Counted from the stretch's first letter, positions 36,784-48,799 are shown. The stretch: DNA of 64,000 nucleotides from Pseudoscleropodium purum (GCA_963969395.1 OZ017798.1:26032173-26096172), one strand, 5' to 3'. Notes: generated by a model from the letters alone, not told the origin. Numbers and translations: made by a program.

Positions 36784-37763
36784 AAATCAATGAGAATGCT
36801 ATTGGTGATGATGGGAAAAATGAAGAAGTTCTAATTTCTCAATCTCCATCTGTGGCATTAAATGTAGTGCAAGGAAACGACAAAAGAGAAGATGCGGTCA
36901 TGGAGGTGGATGTTCCAAAAGATGTGGGCAACAATAGTGGTGATGAAGGGGAACCAAATATTGCGGTATAGAAAAATAGTGATTCACTTGGGATGGCAAT
37001 CACAAATTTGACAATTGTGAAGAGTGATAAAGGAAAAGAGCCAATAAAGTCAATTTTTGAAGTACCGAGATCTAGTGCTCTTTCACCAATACCGTTGAAG
37101 TTTGTTAGCACACGATTGGTCAGATTGGATGATTCTTAGAGCTTTGGATATGGAAAACGCCTAGTGAACATTTCCAAAAAAATTTCTACAAGCGGTAATC
37201 TACGGAAAGTAGCGTCATCACCTACAAGCCTAAGTGATACAGATAGTGATTGGATGCCATTGGCATCTTTGCGTGATCGTATTTTAGGAAAAGGAATGGC
37301 GCAAGAACCCATCAAGTCAACAAACGGCACTCTATTACTTCAAAAGAAAGCCAAAGTGGAGATAACCGTTCATGGACATGTCGACCCTACATCGAGATTG
37401 ATGGTTCAAGAATTGAGTAAGGTGAAAGCGAAAAGAGAAATGCAACCTTTTGCTATCTCTCCAATGAAGAATAGGACCCCTCTTGATGAAAATGTTGCTA
37501 CTTTGTCAAATAGAAAGAAAAGAAAGGTTCCTATTCAAAAAGCCTTTAATCGTTTTGTCAAAGTAAAAAAAGAAAAATTAAATTCGAAAGAAGGAAGTAA
37601 ACCTATTTCGAGAGAAGACTTGAAGGAGACAACGATACTTGATTCCAACAATGAAGATGACTCTGACAATGAAGATGACTCCGATAATGAAGATTTTGAA
37701 TGGAGAGCTGCAGGAGAGAATAGTGGGGCTGAGGTTAAAGGAGATGTAGATTGGCGTCCATAG
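36750..37763 (+). pseudogene. C-terminal extension or second frame downstream of the hAT transposase
   Basis: After the transposase frame closes at 36783, a frame shifted by one base continues with no gap (reading NAIVKEVKINENAIG) for about 325 codons to TAG at 37761-37763. TAG stops interrupt it at 36969-36971 and 37137-37139. The product is rich in Lys, Ser and acidic residues, with a DSDWMPLASLRDRI segment and an acidic repeat (DDSDNEDDSDNED) near the end. I recognise no domain. It most simply is a long C-terminal extension of the transposase separated by one frameshift, but it could have been a separate protein. Confidence 0.55.
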
Positions 37764-38098
37764 GAATTGTAGAGATGTGAATTTAGATGTTTGATTGTTT
37801 AGTTGCTCATGATATATGGAGCTCATGTTGACAAATGACAATGATTTCTCAATCATTTTATTATAAAATTGTTTGTTTATTGATGATATACATCTCGCTG
37901 AATTTTAAAGTGATTTTGTTTCTAAATCAAAATGAAATTCAACAAAAAAAATTAAAAATATATTTCATATTTTAGCTTTTACATAAATAGTGATATACAA
38001 CTCTATTGAATCACAATTGCAATATAAGAAAAATCAAAATCAAAATGACTTCACTCTCAATCTCTCATTGGTGAAAACAATCAAAACAAAAAACCCAA

Positions 38099-38238
38099 AA
38101 CGGGTTTTCTAAGCCGCCTGGCCCCGCGCGTCCGCCTTCCGACGGCGGGAGGGACGTTGCGTCCGCTAGCGTCCGTGCGTCTGGACATCCGGAAAACGGA
38201 CGCTATTTTGGGGCGGACGTAGAGATTCGTCAACCCTG
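38099..38238 (+). repeat. Right GC-rich subterminal region of the hAT element
   Basis: The last 140 bp are GC-rich and end cgctattttggggcggacgt, then agagattcgtcaaccctg. The same end is found on all five MITEs in the window, with small changes. Confidence 0.85.
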
Positions 38239-38246
38239 GTGGTAGT
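38239..38246. other. Right target-site duplication of the 10.2-kb hAT element
   Basis: GTGGTAGT follows the terminal GTCAACCCTG. It is identical to the 8-mer at 28011-28018. Confidence 0.93.
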
Positions 38247-38249
38247 TGG

Positions 38250-40000
38250 CTGTAGTCTAGATTTAGCGGCCCTATTTTAGGCTCCATTCTTTCCCTATGG
38301 CAATGGATAGTCACATGTATTTAGAGGTGGTTAAATAATGATAAATCAGAGTAAGTGACAATTGCCTTACTAGACAAATCAATTCAAGGTGGAAGTAGTA
38401 TTTGGCATCCCAAAGATGACTCAAATCAATTGAAAAATTGTAAACATCAAAAAATACATACAAATGGGTTAAATTCATTTGAACCATATTGTAAGATTGG
38501 TTGTCTAATTTCCATGAAGTTACCTTAAAGTTGTTTCCAAAAAGTTACCTTAAGGGTCTTTAAACTAGCCGTGGAGGAGTGAACAAAACCCTATGAGTAA
38601 AAATGCAAAAAATTTCCTTCATTTATTTATGAGATGTTTATAACAATTCTACTTATGTTTTCTATTTTCCTTGGTATTTTAATTCCTAAAGGAAAATTGT
38701 CCGTTGAATGGACAATTGTAAATCTAAGTAGGTTCTAATGAAGTCAATTTTGGTTGGATGTTCACAAAATTTTGACAAAAGGTGTAGGCATGTACTTCCT
38801 TAGTGACAATATAATATTTTTTTGATTGGATGTCTAGGTTAAGAGTTATGTTGTCCTAAATTTCTTTTGTAGCTTGGGCAATTTGGATATCTTTTGCTAA
38901 AACACTCATCAACTTTTGAAATTTGGCATGTATATAACTAATAAAATATAACATACCGTTGTCCAAAAAAGTTTCAATCTTCAAATCACAATCTAAAAGG
39001 AGTCAAATCTATGTTAGAGCAGTTTCGTGAAACAAAAAAATGTTTTTTTTTAACTACAAGCCCTATTATCTTGTAATCTGTGAAGTTAAAGTTCTTAAAA
39101 GTTTTCCCGCATATTCCAAATGTATGTCTTTTATTTTTCACCAATTGGATTGCACATAAAATCATCAAGAAATGACTAGTATATTGCCAATTCACTTAAT
39201 ATCCTTGTATTGTAGGGTGATTTTGAATAAGCTAAACTCTATATTTGCTTTTAAAAATTTTCTTTAGTGAACCTAATATCATATATTTATAAATGGTAAA
39301 AATCCTCATTTTTTAGTAGAGAATTTTTTTTTATTCCAATAGGGTTCAAAATCTACAAACATCATTTCACAAGAATTAAAAAAAGTTTTATTCTCACTTG
39401 AAAAGTTACAATCTTTCAATACACACCATCAAATGGAATGAAATCTCTTCTACATATTGCCTTACCTATTTAGTACACTTTTAAATGGTTGGTTTTCAAA
39501 AAAATATTAGTTTCTGATTTTGGACAATGCATCAAAAATTGGTAGTTTTGAACTTTTTCACTTTCCAAACACCCTTTAGTCTTCACAGATTACATAAAAG
39601 TCATCTTTCTACTACATTGTCTTTTATTAGTCAAGTATTTGCAATCCCTATAAAAAAATTTAGGAAAAATAATTGGGCCTAATTCAATGCAAGTTCCAAA
39701 GAAGATACTATAGATAAATTTTCCATAATTATTTGAATGGTGTTCCAAGGTTCTTAGGGACCTTAAGGTATCTTTAGAGCTTCAGAAGACTTTTGCCAAA
39801 ATGTTAGCTTCTATTTATGATAATTTTAAATTCCATATTATCCAATTCAAGAGCAAGTTCCCATTTTTTCTATACATTAATTCCTTAAATGTTTATAATT
39901 GTTTTTTAATTTTTGGAGGGGATTTTGATAAGAATTTTTGTTGACATGATTTTCTTTAGTTGGTCTTCTATTATCTAAATTTAAACAAAGAAAAAATAAA
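38250..40000. other. Gene-free AT-rich stretch
   Basis: No coding motif or element end is visible. Confidence 0.5.
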
Positions 40001-40640
40001 TATTGCTAACCTCTAAAGCCCCAAACCAATTTTCTACCCTAAACCACTCAAAACTACCATTTCTATTGCATTCATCCAAGAAATAAAAGAAAACATGTTT
40101 CTTAAATATAATTGTACAATCTTGTGCTACACTTAATTCAAATCATGCGATCACTAATTTGATGATGTCTCATTGTATAAATTAAAATATATTTGCATTC
40201 AAAGTGAAAAAAAAAGTTTTTTCCAAGAAGATGCTTTTCTTGAACCCAAAACAAGAAGCTCTATACCTTTCACACCATTGATTCAAGTAGAATGAATTAT
40301 AGCTTCCTATTTAGGTAGAAATATAATCTATAGAAAAAAACTAATAACAATTTTATTTTAATTTTTTGTGGATTTTTTTACTACTTAATCTTCTATGTTT
40401 CGAGGTTATTGTGGTATAACTTTTGCTTTTGGATCCCAAACGAAATAAAAATTATATTCCTACTAGAAAGCTAATAAATTTTTCTACCTTATGAAAAAAT
40501 TTCAAAAAGTTTCATTAAAAATGGAGCTCATGGAAAACCTACCCCAATTATAATTTGTTCATTGTAGGGACAATGGGACATCAAGGGTTAAAGAACAATA
40601 CAATGACTAAAGTATCTAATTTTCAATAAGTATATATTTG
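40000..40640 (+). repeat. Dispersed repeat family F, forward copy
   Basis: Starts with aaactaccatttctattgca and continues collinear with about 9500-10420, including the ttcaagtagaatgaat and taaaaattatattccta words. It is diverged and has no coding frame. Confidence 0.6.
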
Positions 40641-40679
40641 ATAGTAAGGTTTAGGCATTCCACATTTAAAAGTCATACA

Positions 40680-41910
40680 AAAATGGATGGGGAGAACCAT
40701 AGGATTGTATGGCATATATTACAATGTGCAAATTAGGCCATCTCTAGATGGATGATGAATGAATGATATAGGTGAACTTCATTTACACATCATCTCTATG
40801 GTAGTACTCTTTTTGTTGCGGGATAGGCTAGGCTATCATTTTTGGCCCTACTTGCAACATTTGAATGCTAAATCAACTACCTTAAATAAAGTTTTTTTAA
40901 CAATTTGACTTTTTAAATTCTATTTTTAGTCATTTATATTTTGATAATTTTGACATTAATATTTTGGATCTGACATCACTATTTATGACTCTAATATGCC
41001 TATTTTTAGTAAAAAATCTTAATGAGTCCTCAAATTTAAACACTTGTCACTCAATGCTCTATATTCACTGCTCTAGCATTATTGTCCAAGGATGTACACA
41101 TTATTAGAATAATTAACAAACATGCATCTTTAATAAAGCAAAATTCAAGTTCCAAAGAGATTCGTTGTAAGAAAAAAAAGTTGAATCCCAATTTATGGAA
41201 GAAAGCCTCTTCAGCATTGAAGAGTATCATAAGGAGGTGGTGAACAAAAATTGTCTACAAAGTCAATATTCTTAGATGAAAGGTTCTGAAATCACCAAAA
41301 AAATTAATGAACCACAATAGAATAAATTTTAACATTTCTCCAAATAAACCTTAACAATATTCTTTAGTTCTAGAGAGCCCTAAATCATAGCCAAACTACA
41401 ATGTAGGATTAGTTGTTATATTTCTCCAAATGAACTTGGAAGGTGCTATTTGGTTTCGAGGAGCCTTAAGTCAGCTTCAAAATAGTTAATAGAATTTTAT
41501 CATCAATAATGCAAATCTGAATGATTTTTGAAAAAAATTGTTTTGGGAAAAAGAATATTTTAAAATTACATTATATTTTTTAGAATATATACTATAATAT
41601 GAAAATGGAACCTTTTTTGGATGGATGATGAATGGATGATATGGATGAAATTCATTTGTACATGGATGAATGGATGTCTCTTTATACAATATTTGATTGC
41701 AACATTGATTATTTTAAATACAAAATTTGCAAATTATTTAAAAAAAATTTAGTTTCTAACATCACTATTTTTAGATCTAACAATACTATTTATTACTCTA
41801 ACATGTCTATTTTTAATTAAAAACCTTTTAGTGAACACTTAAATCTAAATGCTTATTGCTCAATGCTCCCCGCTCGTTGCTCAATGCTCACACTCTAGTG
41901 TCGTTGACTT
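40680..41910 (-). repeat. Composite repeat A, inverted copy
   Basis: On the minus strand, two copies of sequence A (words gagcattgagcaataag and gatggatgaat-type runs) lie about 815 bp apart, near 41060 and 41870. GAGCC-type hairpin words sit between them (about 41190-41480). This matches the organisation of 21.66-22.90 kb in the opposite orientation. Confidence 0.55.
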
Positions 41911-44900
41911 TTCGAATGCCTCTTTGAGGTTGTTCACAATATCTAGATTTTTTGGCTTGAAGGATCAATCATATATCAATATTAGTCAAAATTTGGGGCA
42001 TGATGAAGTTTGTGTTCTTAGCTATAATTGAATATCTGTAGTTGATGCAAAACTTCATTGCATGTGTATTGATTGCTTTATCTTCAATTGAAATGAAATG
42101 AAGCTAGGTCAAAAATGGTGGAATGAAGTTAGGACAAGTTTGGAATTTAATAAGAAACAATATGAGAGTTGAAAAGGTCCATTTTGCTACCACAAGGTCA
42201 AAATCTATAGAAAATTCAATGTCTTTCTACATCACAACCACATATATTAAGAATTTGAATGGAAATTACTTAAGGTAGGATAAGTTGTTTTCATTGGAAA
42301 TATTGCTTCTAGAAATAGGGGAGAAAGAGATATGGATTTCCAAAGGGCAATTGATTCATTATGACATTAGCAAGGGCCTAGGAATTGTTTGAAGTTGGTG
42401 CATATAAGGTTCTTTAATTATTAGAGCCCAATTTTCTGTAATCATAGCCATGGCTGACAAAGTGGAATAGGCAAGGGACTTTTGCAACAACACAACATTG
42501 CAAGTATCTTTGGTGTTGGCATTAGATGACATTTGAGTCCTCCAAAAGACTACAAGTTCCCGACTGTGAGAACGTTGTGCACAGTTCAAAAATTCTATTG
42601 TTACAATACCCTAAGCCTATTTCAAATCGATCGAGTTCAAAAACCTTATAGATATAAGAAAACAAAATAACCTCTCATATTCCTTCTCTTCTTGAGAAAC
42701 GCTTATGTTCTTGTTGTAATGTTGTTGGTGACATTACAAAGAAGGCATTTTGATCTTCGAAGTTTAAAGTTTAAAGTTGTCTCAAAAAGAATTAGAGCAT
42801 ATAATATGTCTTGAAGGAGGTGTTCAATACAACATGAAGGTGTTTACTTTACTTGTACTAGAAGACATTATAGAAATCAGACTATTAGATTTAGGCAATA
42901 TGGCACAAATATAACCATCAACAAAAACCTATGTAGCCTTGAAGTCTTGCTAAGCTCCATTATACCAAACTAAAACACCAAAATGACTCGAAAACATATC
43001 AAAGATGCAAATTGTAAGATTTAGTTGTGTAATTGTATAAAAACACAACTTTATATTTGTTATAATCTATTGGCAATTGCCCTTCTTGTAGATTACCTTT
43101 AGAACTAGTCTTTATAAAATTTAGATACTTTTCAAGACATATCAATTCATATATTACATAGGACAAGTTGGAGTCTTGGACATCCTTCATATTTAGCCAT
43201 TCAATACCATAGATACAAGACTATAGAAATTAAGAATCTACTTGCCATAGAACCTCTCTTCATTCAGAGATTTCTTATTGGAGGTGACCAATGAATTTTG
43301 AAAACAATTTTAATACTCCAGAGTCTCAACTCTATTTTGCAAACTATGGGCGAAAAATCACAAAATTTGAACCTCTTTGTAGATTCTATGCCTTAGTAAT
43401 TGTTTGTAGATGCTTCAAAATAGAATATTGTAATCTAGATTTTGCCTACTTTGCAAACATCCAAGAATATAGTATAGGGATTCAATATCCAAGGAATGAT
43501 CAAATAGTTTAATATATTGTGGCTAAAGTCACATTTACAAATAGAAATAACTTACAATTTCAATTCTAAATGGGAATAAAGTTAAATATTCCATTGATTT
43601 TAGGAATAAGAATCACTCATTATCCAATAATTAGTTTCTGTCCGATATAGATGGATGCAACAATACAAGTATGTAGTCTTTGTCTGATTATAGTGTAGGG
43701 CTCAAACATGAAGCACACTTAAGCAAGGGAAAATATAACATATAGCTTAAAGCATACAAATCTTCATTTCTTGTTACATTTGCTTAAAGCATAGGCTCAC
43801 AATATTTGTTTAAAGCGTCATTCATCACTCAGCAAACCACAGTCAACATTAGCAATTCCATCCACACTTCAATGTTTCAATATTGCTTATAGCATTTCTA
43901 TACTAAATTGCTTTGAGCCATTCTATCAAAATAGTTTACTTCAAACATCTTCTCAATTCACTGTAAGACTATCCAATTGCTTTAAGCATTTGTAAACACA
44001 TGTTTGTAACCTTTAGTAATTCTCAATCATACTTCTTTAAGTCTTTAACAAATTGAATTCAGTCACATAAATTCTAATATAGCTTCAAAAGTCTATAACT
44101 TAGAACATAATTATCCAATCTTTGGAAATATATGCAAATACATACAACATCCAATCACTAGAATTTCTACACAACTCACACTCATAGTCTAAGAATTCTC
44201 CAATACATATATATAGTATCCAACTTGAAGCCATAAATCTATTCCAGTACACAACACTTAAAGTTGACTCTCAATAGATTCAATGTAAAACACTTAAAGT
44301 GTACAACACTCCTAGATTTGCTTTAAGCACATACAAAGACAAATACATGCTTAAGTGTATATAAATTGGTTCAACCATTCAAACAACATACCAATTAAAA
44401 TTTTTTAGCTACAATCCTTCCACTCAACAATTGCTCTAAGCTTCAACAAAATTACACACAGTCCCAATTGTATACAAACAACCAATATGATTCAATCAAA
44501 ATTAGAAACACAATTAACAACAACTTTAAGCACAAATAATCAATAATTTACTCACAAAAAATTACACACAAAAAATAAATGTTCAATCATTGGGGCTTGA
44601 ATCTAATCTAAATACACTAAAAAAGATGCCCAATCACTAGGACTTATATACAATTTACAAAAATATGTTTAAAATTTTTATTACACAAAAGATTGTTCTT
44701 AGAATATCAATAAAATTGGAAAATTTCAACACACATGTAGAACAACAAAAAATCTAGAAGGAGAGGGGGAGAGAAAGTGAGAGAAAGAGAGAGAGAGCGA
44801 GAGAGAGAGAGAGAGACACAGAGACACAGAAACATAGAGAGAGAGCTAGAGAGAGAGAGAGTAAGTGTTTAGGCTTTAATTTAACACCTATCAACTTGAA

Positions 44901-45290
44901 GCATCTTTCCAATTCCACCTCATTTAAACCATTAAGAACTCAACACTTGCACACTTTTAGGTTCCCACAACAATACTTCAAGTCAATACATCTAAGCTCC
45001 TATCACCATATATTCTTAAGACCAAGTCTCATTTAGATTCTATTCACACAACAAAACAAAACAAAAATGTTTATTTACAAATTTCACAAAACTAAAAGCA
45101 AGTTTACAACCTCAAAGTGTTCGAAGATTCTTTTGCAATAAGTCCACTATTCACTGAAACCTACTTTCAAAGGTAGTATCAAATGTCAAGGCAATTCTTT
45201 TTTTAAGATAGCCAAGGATGATGAAACACAATAACACATGACATATATTTTCAAACAAAAATCAAATGCAACATGCAAACTAGGTATTTC
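41910..45290. other. Gene-free sequence with a GA-rich tract
   Basis: No coding motif recognised. A GA-rich microsatellite lies at about 44758-44862. The AC-rich, TTA-poor stretch 43.7-45.2 kb resembles 50.6-51.85 kb in composition, but I could not align them with confidence. Confidence 0.45.
44758..44862. repeat. GA-rich microsatellite
   Basis: About 100 bp of gagaga runs broken by cacaga and ctaga words. Confidence 0.8.
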
Positions 45291-45309
45291 CAATATATAG
45301 AAGTAAATT

Positions 45310-46135
45310 GCAATTATAAAGCAATTAGCTTATAGATTCTTAGCAAATGCATAAGATGAATATATACAATTGGTGGAAAATACAACAATGGAATCATTGA
45401 AAAAATTTGTTTATGCAATATGACAAATTCATGAGAACCGGTATTTGTACAAACCAATTCATGAAGATATAATAAAAAGAACAAAAGTAAATCAAAGAAA
45501 GATTGGCCAGGTATGTTTGGATTGCTCAATTGCATGCATGTTGATTGGAAGAATTTCCCTATGTACAATATAGCATGGTCAATTCATTGACAAAGATGGT
45601 AATTACTCAATCATTCTAGAAACTATGTGTAATCAACCATTGTAGATTTTGCATGCTTTTTTTGGCATGTCTGGAACCAACAATGAAATAAATGTTTTAG
45701 ATATCAATCTAGTCTTGCATAATTATCTTGAAAATCAAGCTCATGATCTTAGCTTTGAGGTAAACAATAATCATTATACAAGATATTATTTGCTAACAAA
45801 TTCAATTTATCATTTTATCCACTATGGAGCATTTTTGTACAAACCATCCATGGAGCAAAAGAGGAGAAAAAAATGCATTTTACAAAAATGCAAGAAGCTA
45901 CCAAGAATGACATTGAACGTTGTTTTGGTGTTTTGCAAATAAAGTGGGATATTATACAACAATTAAATAAGCAAAGGAAATTAGGAATAATTGAAGATAT
46001 AGTTATGGTATATATTATTATGTATAGTATGATTATTGAAAATAAAAGAGATGATGAACTTTTTCTTGTTGATTGTGAGAGGAGTAATGCCACTACTTGT
46101 AAAATATGGTTTGACATTTGTTGAATGTTGTGAAG
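45310..46135 (+). pseudogene. PIF/Harbinger transposase remnant
   Basis: Pieces of a plant PIF/Harbinger (DDE_4-type) transposase can be read in order across three frames. They are a DEYIQLVENTTMESLKKFV segment (about 45355-45411), a YLYKPIHEDI segment (about 45442), a LNCMHVDWKNFP segment (about 45522-45560) with the first Asp region, FFGMSGTNNEINVL (about 45658-45700), and KNDIERCFGVLQIKWDII (about 45905-45960) with the Glu region. Frameshifts near 45510 and 45870 and several stops make it non-functional. I did not find its terminal repeats. The family makes 3-bp TWA-type target duplications, which could help locate its ends. Confidence 0.85.
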
Positions 46136-46534
46136 ATTAAAGACAAGTGAAGATTGAGTGTGAGATAAAAAGCACATTTAATTTACCAAGCTTTAATTGG
46201 ATGGAGTCTTTTATTTTACTACTAAACTTGGTTGATACATTACTAGAATACCTCATGTTCATTTTGAATGTTTGGCAAATGTAATTGAAGGTTTTGATAG
46301 AAGCAATTGTAAACCTCAATCACTTCAATTATAAACCACAAATACAAATTTAAGAAATGTGATTTTTACTAATATGGAATATCCCTCATTTGAATGATAT
46401 TTTATAATATATCTTGGCCAAAAATATAACTGGTTATAGTCACATAATGTTCATATTTATGCCAAAAATGTGGTTTTGTACTTTTAAAAATATGACTATA
46501 TTCAATTATAAAATTAATAGTAACATCCTATAAA

Positions 46535-46654
46535 AACTACCACATCAACCCAAAATATGACTAGTAGGAGTTATATTCCACACCAACAAAAAATATGATT
46601 TACAAGAGCCATTATTCATATTAATAGAGAATATGAATGATTAGGATCATATGC
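46535..46654. repeat. Left part of a ~38-bp minisatellite
   Basis: Units of the form attccacaccaacaaaaaat, then atgatttacaagagccat, repeat about every 38 bp. The array resumes at 55893-56015 on the other side of the copia element. Confidence 0.6.
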
Positions 46655-46852
46655 TATTAGATCATATTAGTCATATCTAATCAGCTTAGCATTATAGATT
46701 TAGAGTATGTTGGACAACCGCACTTTAAGGGTAATATAGAGTTGTACCTATTCAAATTCCATTTAAACCTTCCTCCTCTTGTAATGTTATATTATTATTA
46801 TGAATACATTTACCTGCATTCATCTTCCATCTCTGTATGACTAAATCTTACA
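46655..46852 (+). repeat. 5' LTR of the copia element
   Basis: Matches 54499-54623 plus 55821-55892, sharing for example gcttagcattatagatttag and the ttcatcttccatct end. It ends in ...tcttaca directly before the primer-binding site. Confidence 0.88.
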
Positions 46853-46864
46853 TGGTATTAGAGC
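46853..46864 (+). other. Primer-binding site
   Basis: TGGTATTAGAGC directly follows the LTR. It differs by one base from the usual plant copia site complementary to initiator tRNA-Met (TGGTATCAGAGC). Confidence 0.88.
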
Positions 46865-47189
46865 ACGTAGCAATCTGACCATGTGTTTTTCTTTTACTCT
46901 TAGAACCGAATGCTCTAGAGTAGATGTATTTGACTTGTTAATTGTTGAAGAAGAAACAACCTAAATTGAAAATCACTTATACATAATCAGTGTGTTCTTT
47001 CAACTTCCTATTGCACCAATTGAACCAAAATTTGTAGAAGAGCAACAAATGGTTGAGCAGTAGTTGTAGGTAGCAAACATCACATATGGGGTTGTACAAG
47101 TAACATCTTGTTACATTGAAGCATTAGCACAATTTGATGAGTTGAACTCTCATTTTTTTCGTTAGAAAAGAAAGTGATTCATCATATTT

Positions 47190-48030
47190 TTTTTAAAATC
47201 ATGGCTTCCACTATCATTAGCTCAACTTCCTAAATTTATTCAATCCCGGCTCTTAGTGCAAGGAATTATGCAACATGGAACATCAAACTTGAGATGCTTC
47301 TCATTAGTTCTAAATTATAGAGTGTTGTCGATGGCACCAAAATTGCCCCACTTCCAACAATCCTGCAAGCTTTACAGTCTAGAAATTGAAGGATTCCAAA
47401 GCTCAATCAAATATTTTATTTCACTATGGTGAGAAGTAGTTAATCTCTCTTCACCTACTTATTACTTCGAAAGTTTTTTGGAACCACATCAAACAACTTT
47501 ATAAAAAACCAAACAAAGCCTCATAAGTTCATCTTCATAAACAATTGTGCCATATGCAAATGAGTGAATCTGATGATGTTATAAGTTTCCCTGAACAATG
47601 GCAATCCATACTGCAAGAGGTTGCTATTTTAGAATGTACATTTACAAATTTCCAACAAGTTAATTTATTACGTGGTGCATTATCCAATTCATGGAGTGCT
47701 TTTATAACCACTCAAGGTGGCATTCCAAATTTTTCATTTACTAATTTAATTTCCAATATTCTACAACAAAATCCAATCAACTTACCTAAGTCTAATGTTG
47801 CACAATCAAGTGCATTTTGTAAAAGGAAAATTTATCAGAGCTTCTCTTTCCAAAAATGGTTGCTTTTAGAAGTCATTTTTTTCTTAGAATCCTTCCTTAA
47901 GTCTATTCTCTCAACGTCCTTCATTTTCAAACTAACAATCTATGGCACCGATCATCTACCACTATTGTGGTATTTTGGGTCATAAAGCCCCTAATTATAG
48001 GAAGAAAAAAAGAGATACATGTATTAATTC
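47190..48030 (+). pseudogene. Copia gag remnant
   Basis: The start resembles copia gag (ARNYATWNIKLEMLLISS, about 47257-47310) and is followed by a UBN2-like segment (HKQLCHMQMSESDDVISF at about 47530-47590; LLRGALSNSWSAFITTQGG further on). A zinc-knuckle relic reads YCGILGHKAPNYRK near 47960, where the first and last Cys have become Tyr. Stops and frame changes break it. Confidence 0.8.
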
Positions 48031-48099
48031 AAAACCTTATGTTAATAATATTATGATTGATGATCCAATCCATTTGTTTTGTGCAATGGATATTCTAGT

Positions 48100-48170
48100 T
48101 TTTTCTCAATCTTGGTACTTGGATTCAAGTGCTAGTCATTACATGTCATCCATGAAGATACTATTTTGAG
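48100..48170 (+). pseudogene. Copia protease active-site remnant
   Basis: SWYLDSSASHYMSS matches the aspartic protease motif WxLDSGASxHMT of copia polyproteins, with Ser in place of the Gly of DSG. A hAT MITE interrupts the gene about 90 bp downstream. Confidence 0.75.
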
Positions 48171-48260
48171 ATTACCAAATTTTGGACTCACCATGACTTA
48201 TTCTATTGGAAAATAATAGCTCCCATAGTGCCATTGGTTTTAGTTCCATACTTTTACAAC

Positions 48261-48568
48261 CAGGGTTGACAGGACGTCTGGACGTCTGGGACGTCCGGAC
48301 GCGGACGCTGTGTCCGCAGCGTCCGCTGACATTCGCGTCCTGGTTGACGCAGCGTCCGCCTGTCCCCCGTTCGCCTGTCCGCCCGTCCGCCCGATTACGG
48401 CCGTTCGATCGACGCGCGGACTGATCTGGTCCGCACGATCTAGGTGTCCGCCTCGGGCCGTCCACCCCGCCCCACCCGTTCGCTTTCCGACGGCGGTTGG
48501 GACGCTGCGTCCGGACGTCCGAAAAACGGACGCTATTTTGGGGCGGACGTTCAAATTCGTCAACCCTG
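48261..48568 (+). mobile_element. GC-rich hAT MITE copy 4, inside copia
   Basis: A 308-bp GC-rich block, CAGGGTTGAC to GTCAACCCTG, flanked by identical TTTACAAC 8-mers (48253-48260 and 48569-48576). Its left ~90 bp closely match the left end of the 10.2-kb hAT element and its right end the right end. It inserted between protease and integrase. Confidence 0.94.
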
Positions 48569-48799
48569 TTTACAACTCCTTTCAAGACAAATGCTACTTA
48601 TATATATTGTTTATTCTCAAACTCGCCAAGAACTTACTATCCGTGACTCAAATAACTACTATTGGACATACAAGTGTCATATATACTTATGATCAATGTA
48701 TCATCACAACCATTTTACTAGCCTCAAATAAAAAATTGATTCTCCATATTCATAAAGATGGGAATCTTTTTTCCCTCTGAACTAGTGTTGAACCTTTCA

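Larger units (their letters stand above)
28019..38238 (+). mobile_element. 10.2-kb hAT transposon carrying transposase and kinase-like genes
   Basis: The element has perfect 10-bp terminal inverted repeats (CAGGGTTGAC / GTCAACCCTG) and an identical 8-bp target duplication, GTGGTAGT. Its left ~240 bp and right ~140 bp are GC-rich CGTCCG-type sequence, and two further GC-rich blocks lie inside (30330-30775 and about 33950-34090). Inside are a minus-strand kinase-like pseudogene and a plus-strand BED/hAT transposase pseudogene. A MITE of its own family has inserted at 33324-33637, and a family F repeat fragment lies at about 31230-31430. Known hAT elements such as Ac are usually 3-5 kb, so this one is large even without the nested DNA. 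It is the likely parent of the GC-rich MITEs in the window. Confidence 0.9.

Noticed and set aside
28019..38238. Two separate hAT elements, one holding the kinase and one holding the transposase
   Set aside because: The GTGGTAGT duplication pairs 28011 with 38239. I found no internal CAGGGTTGAC/GTCAACCCTG termini other than those of the nested MITE, which has its own duplication.
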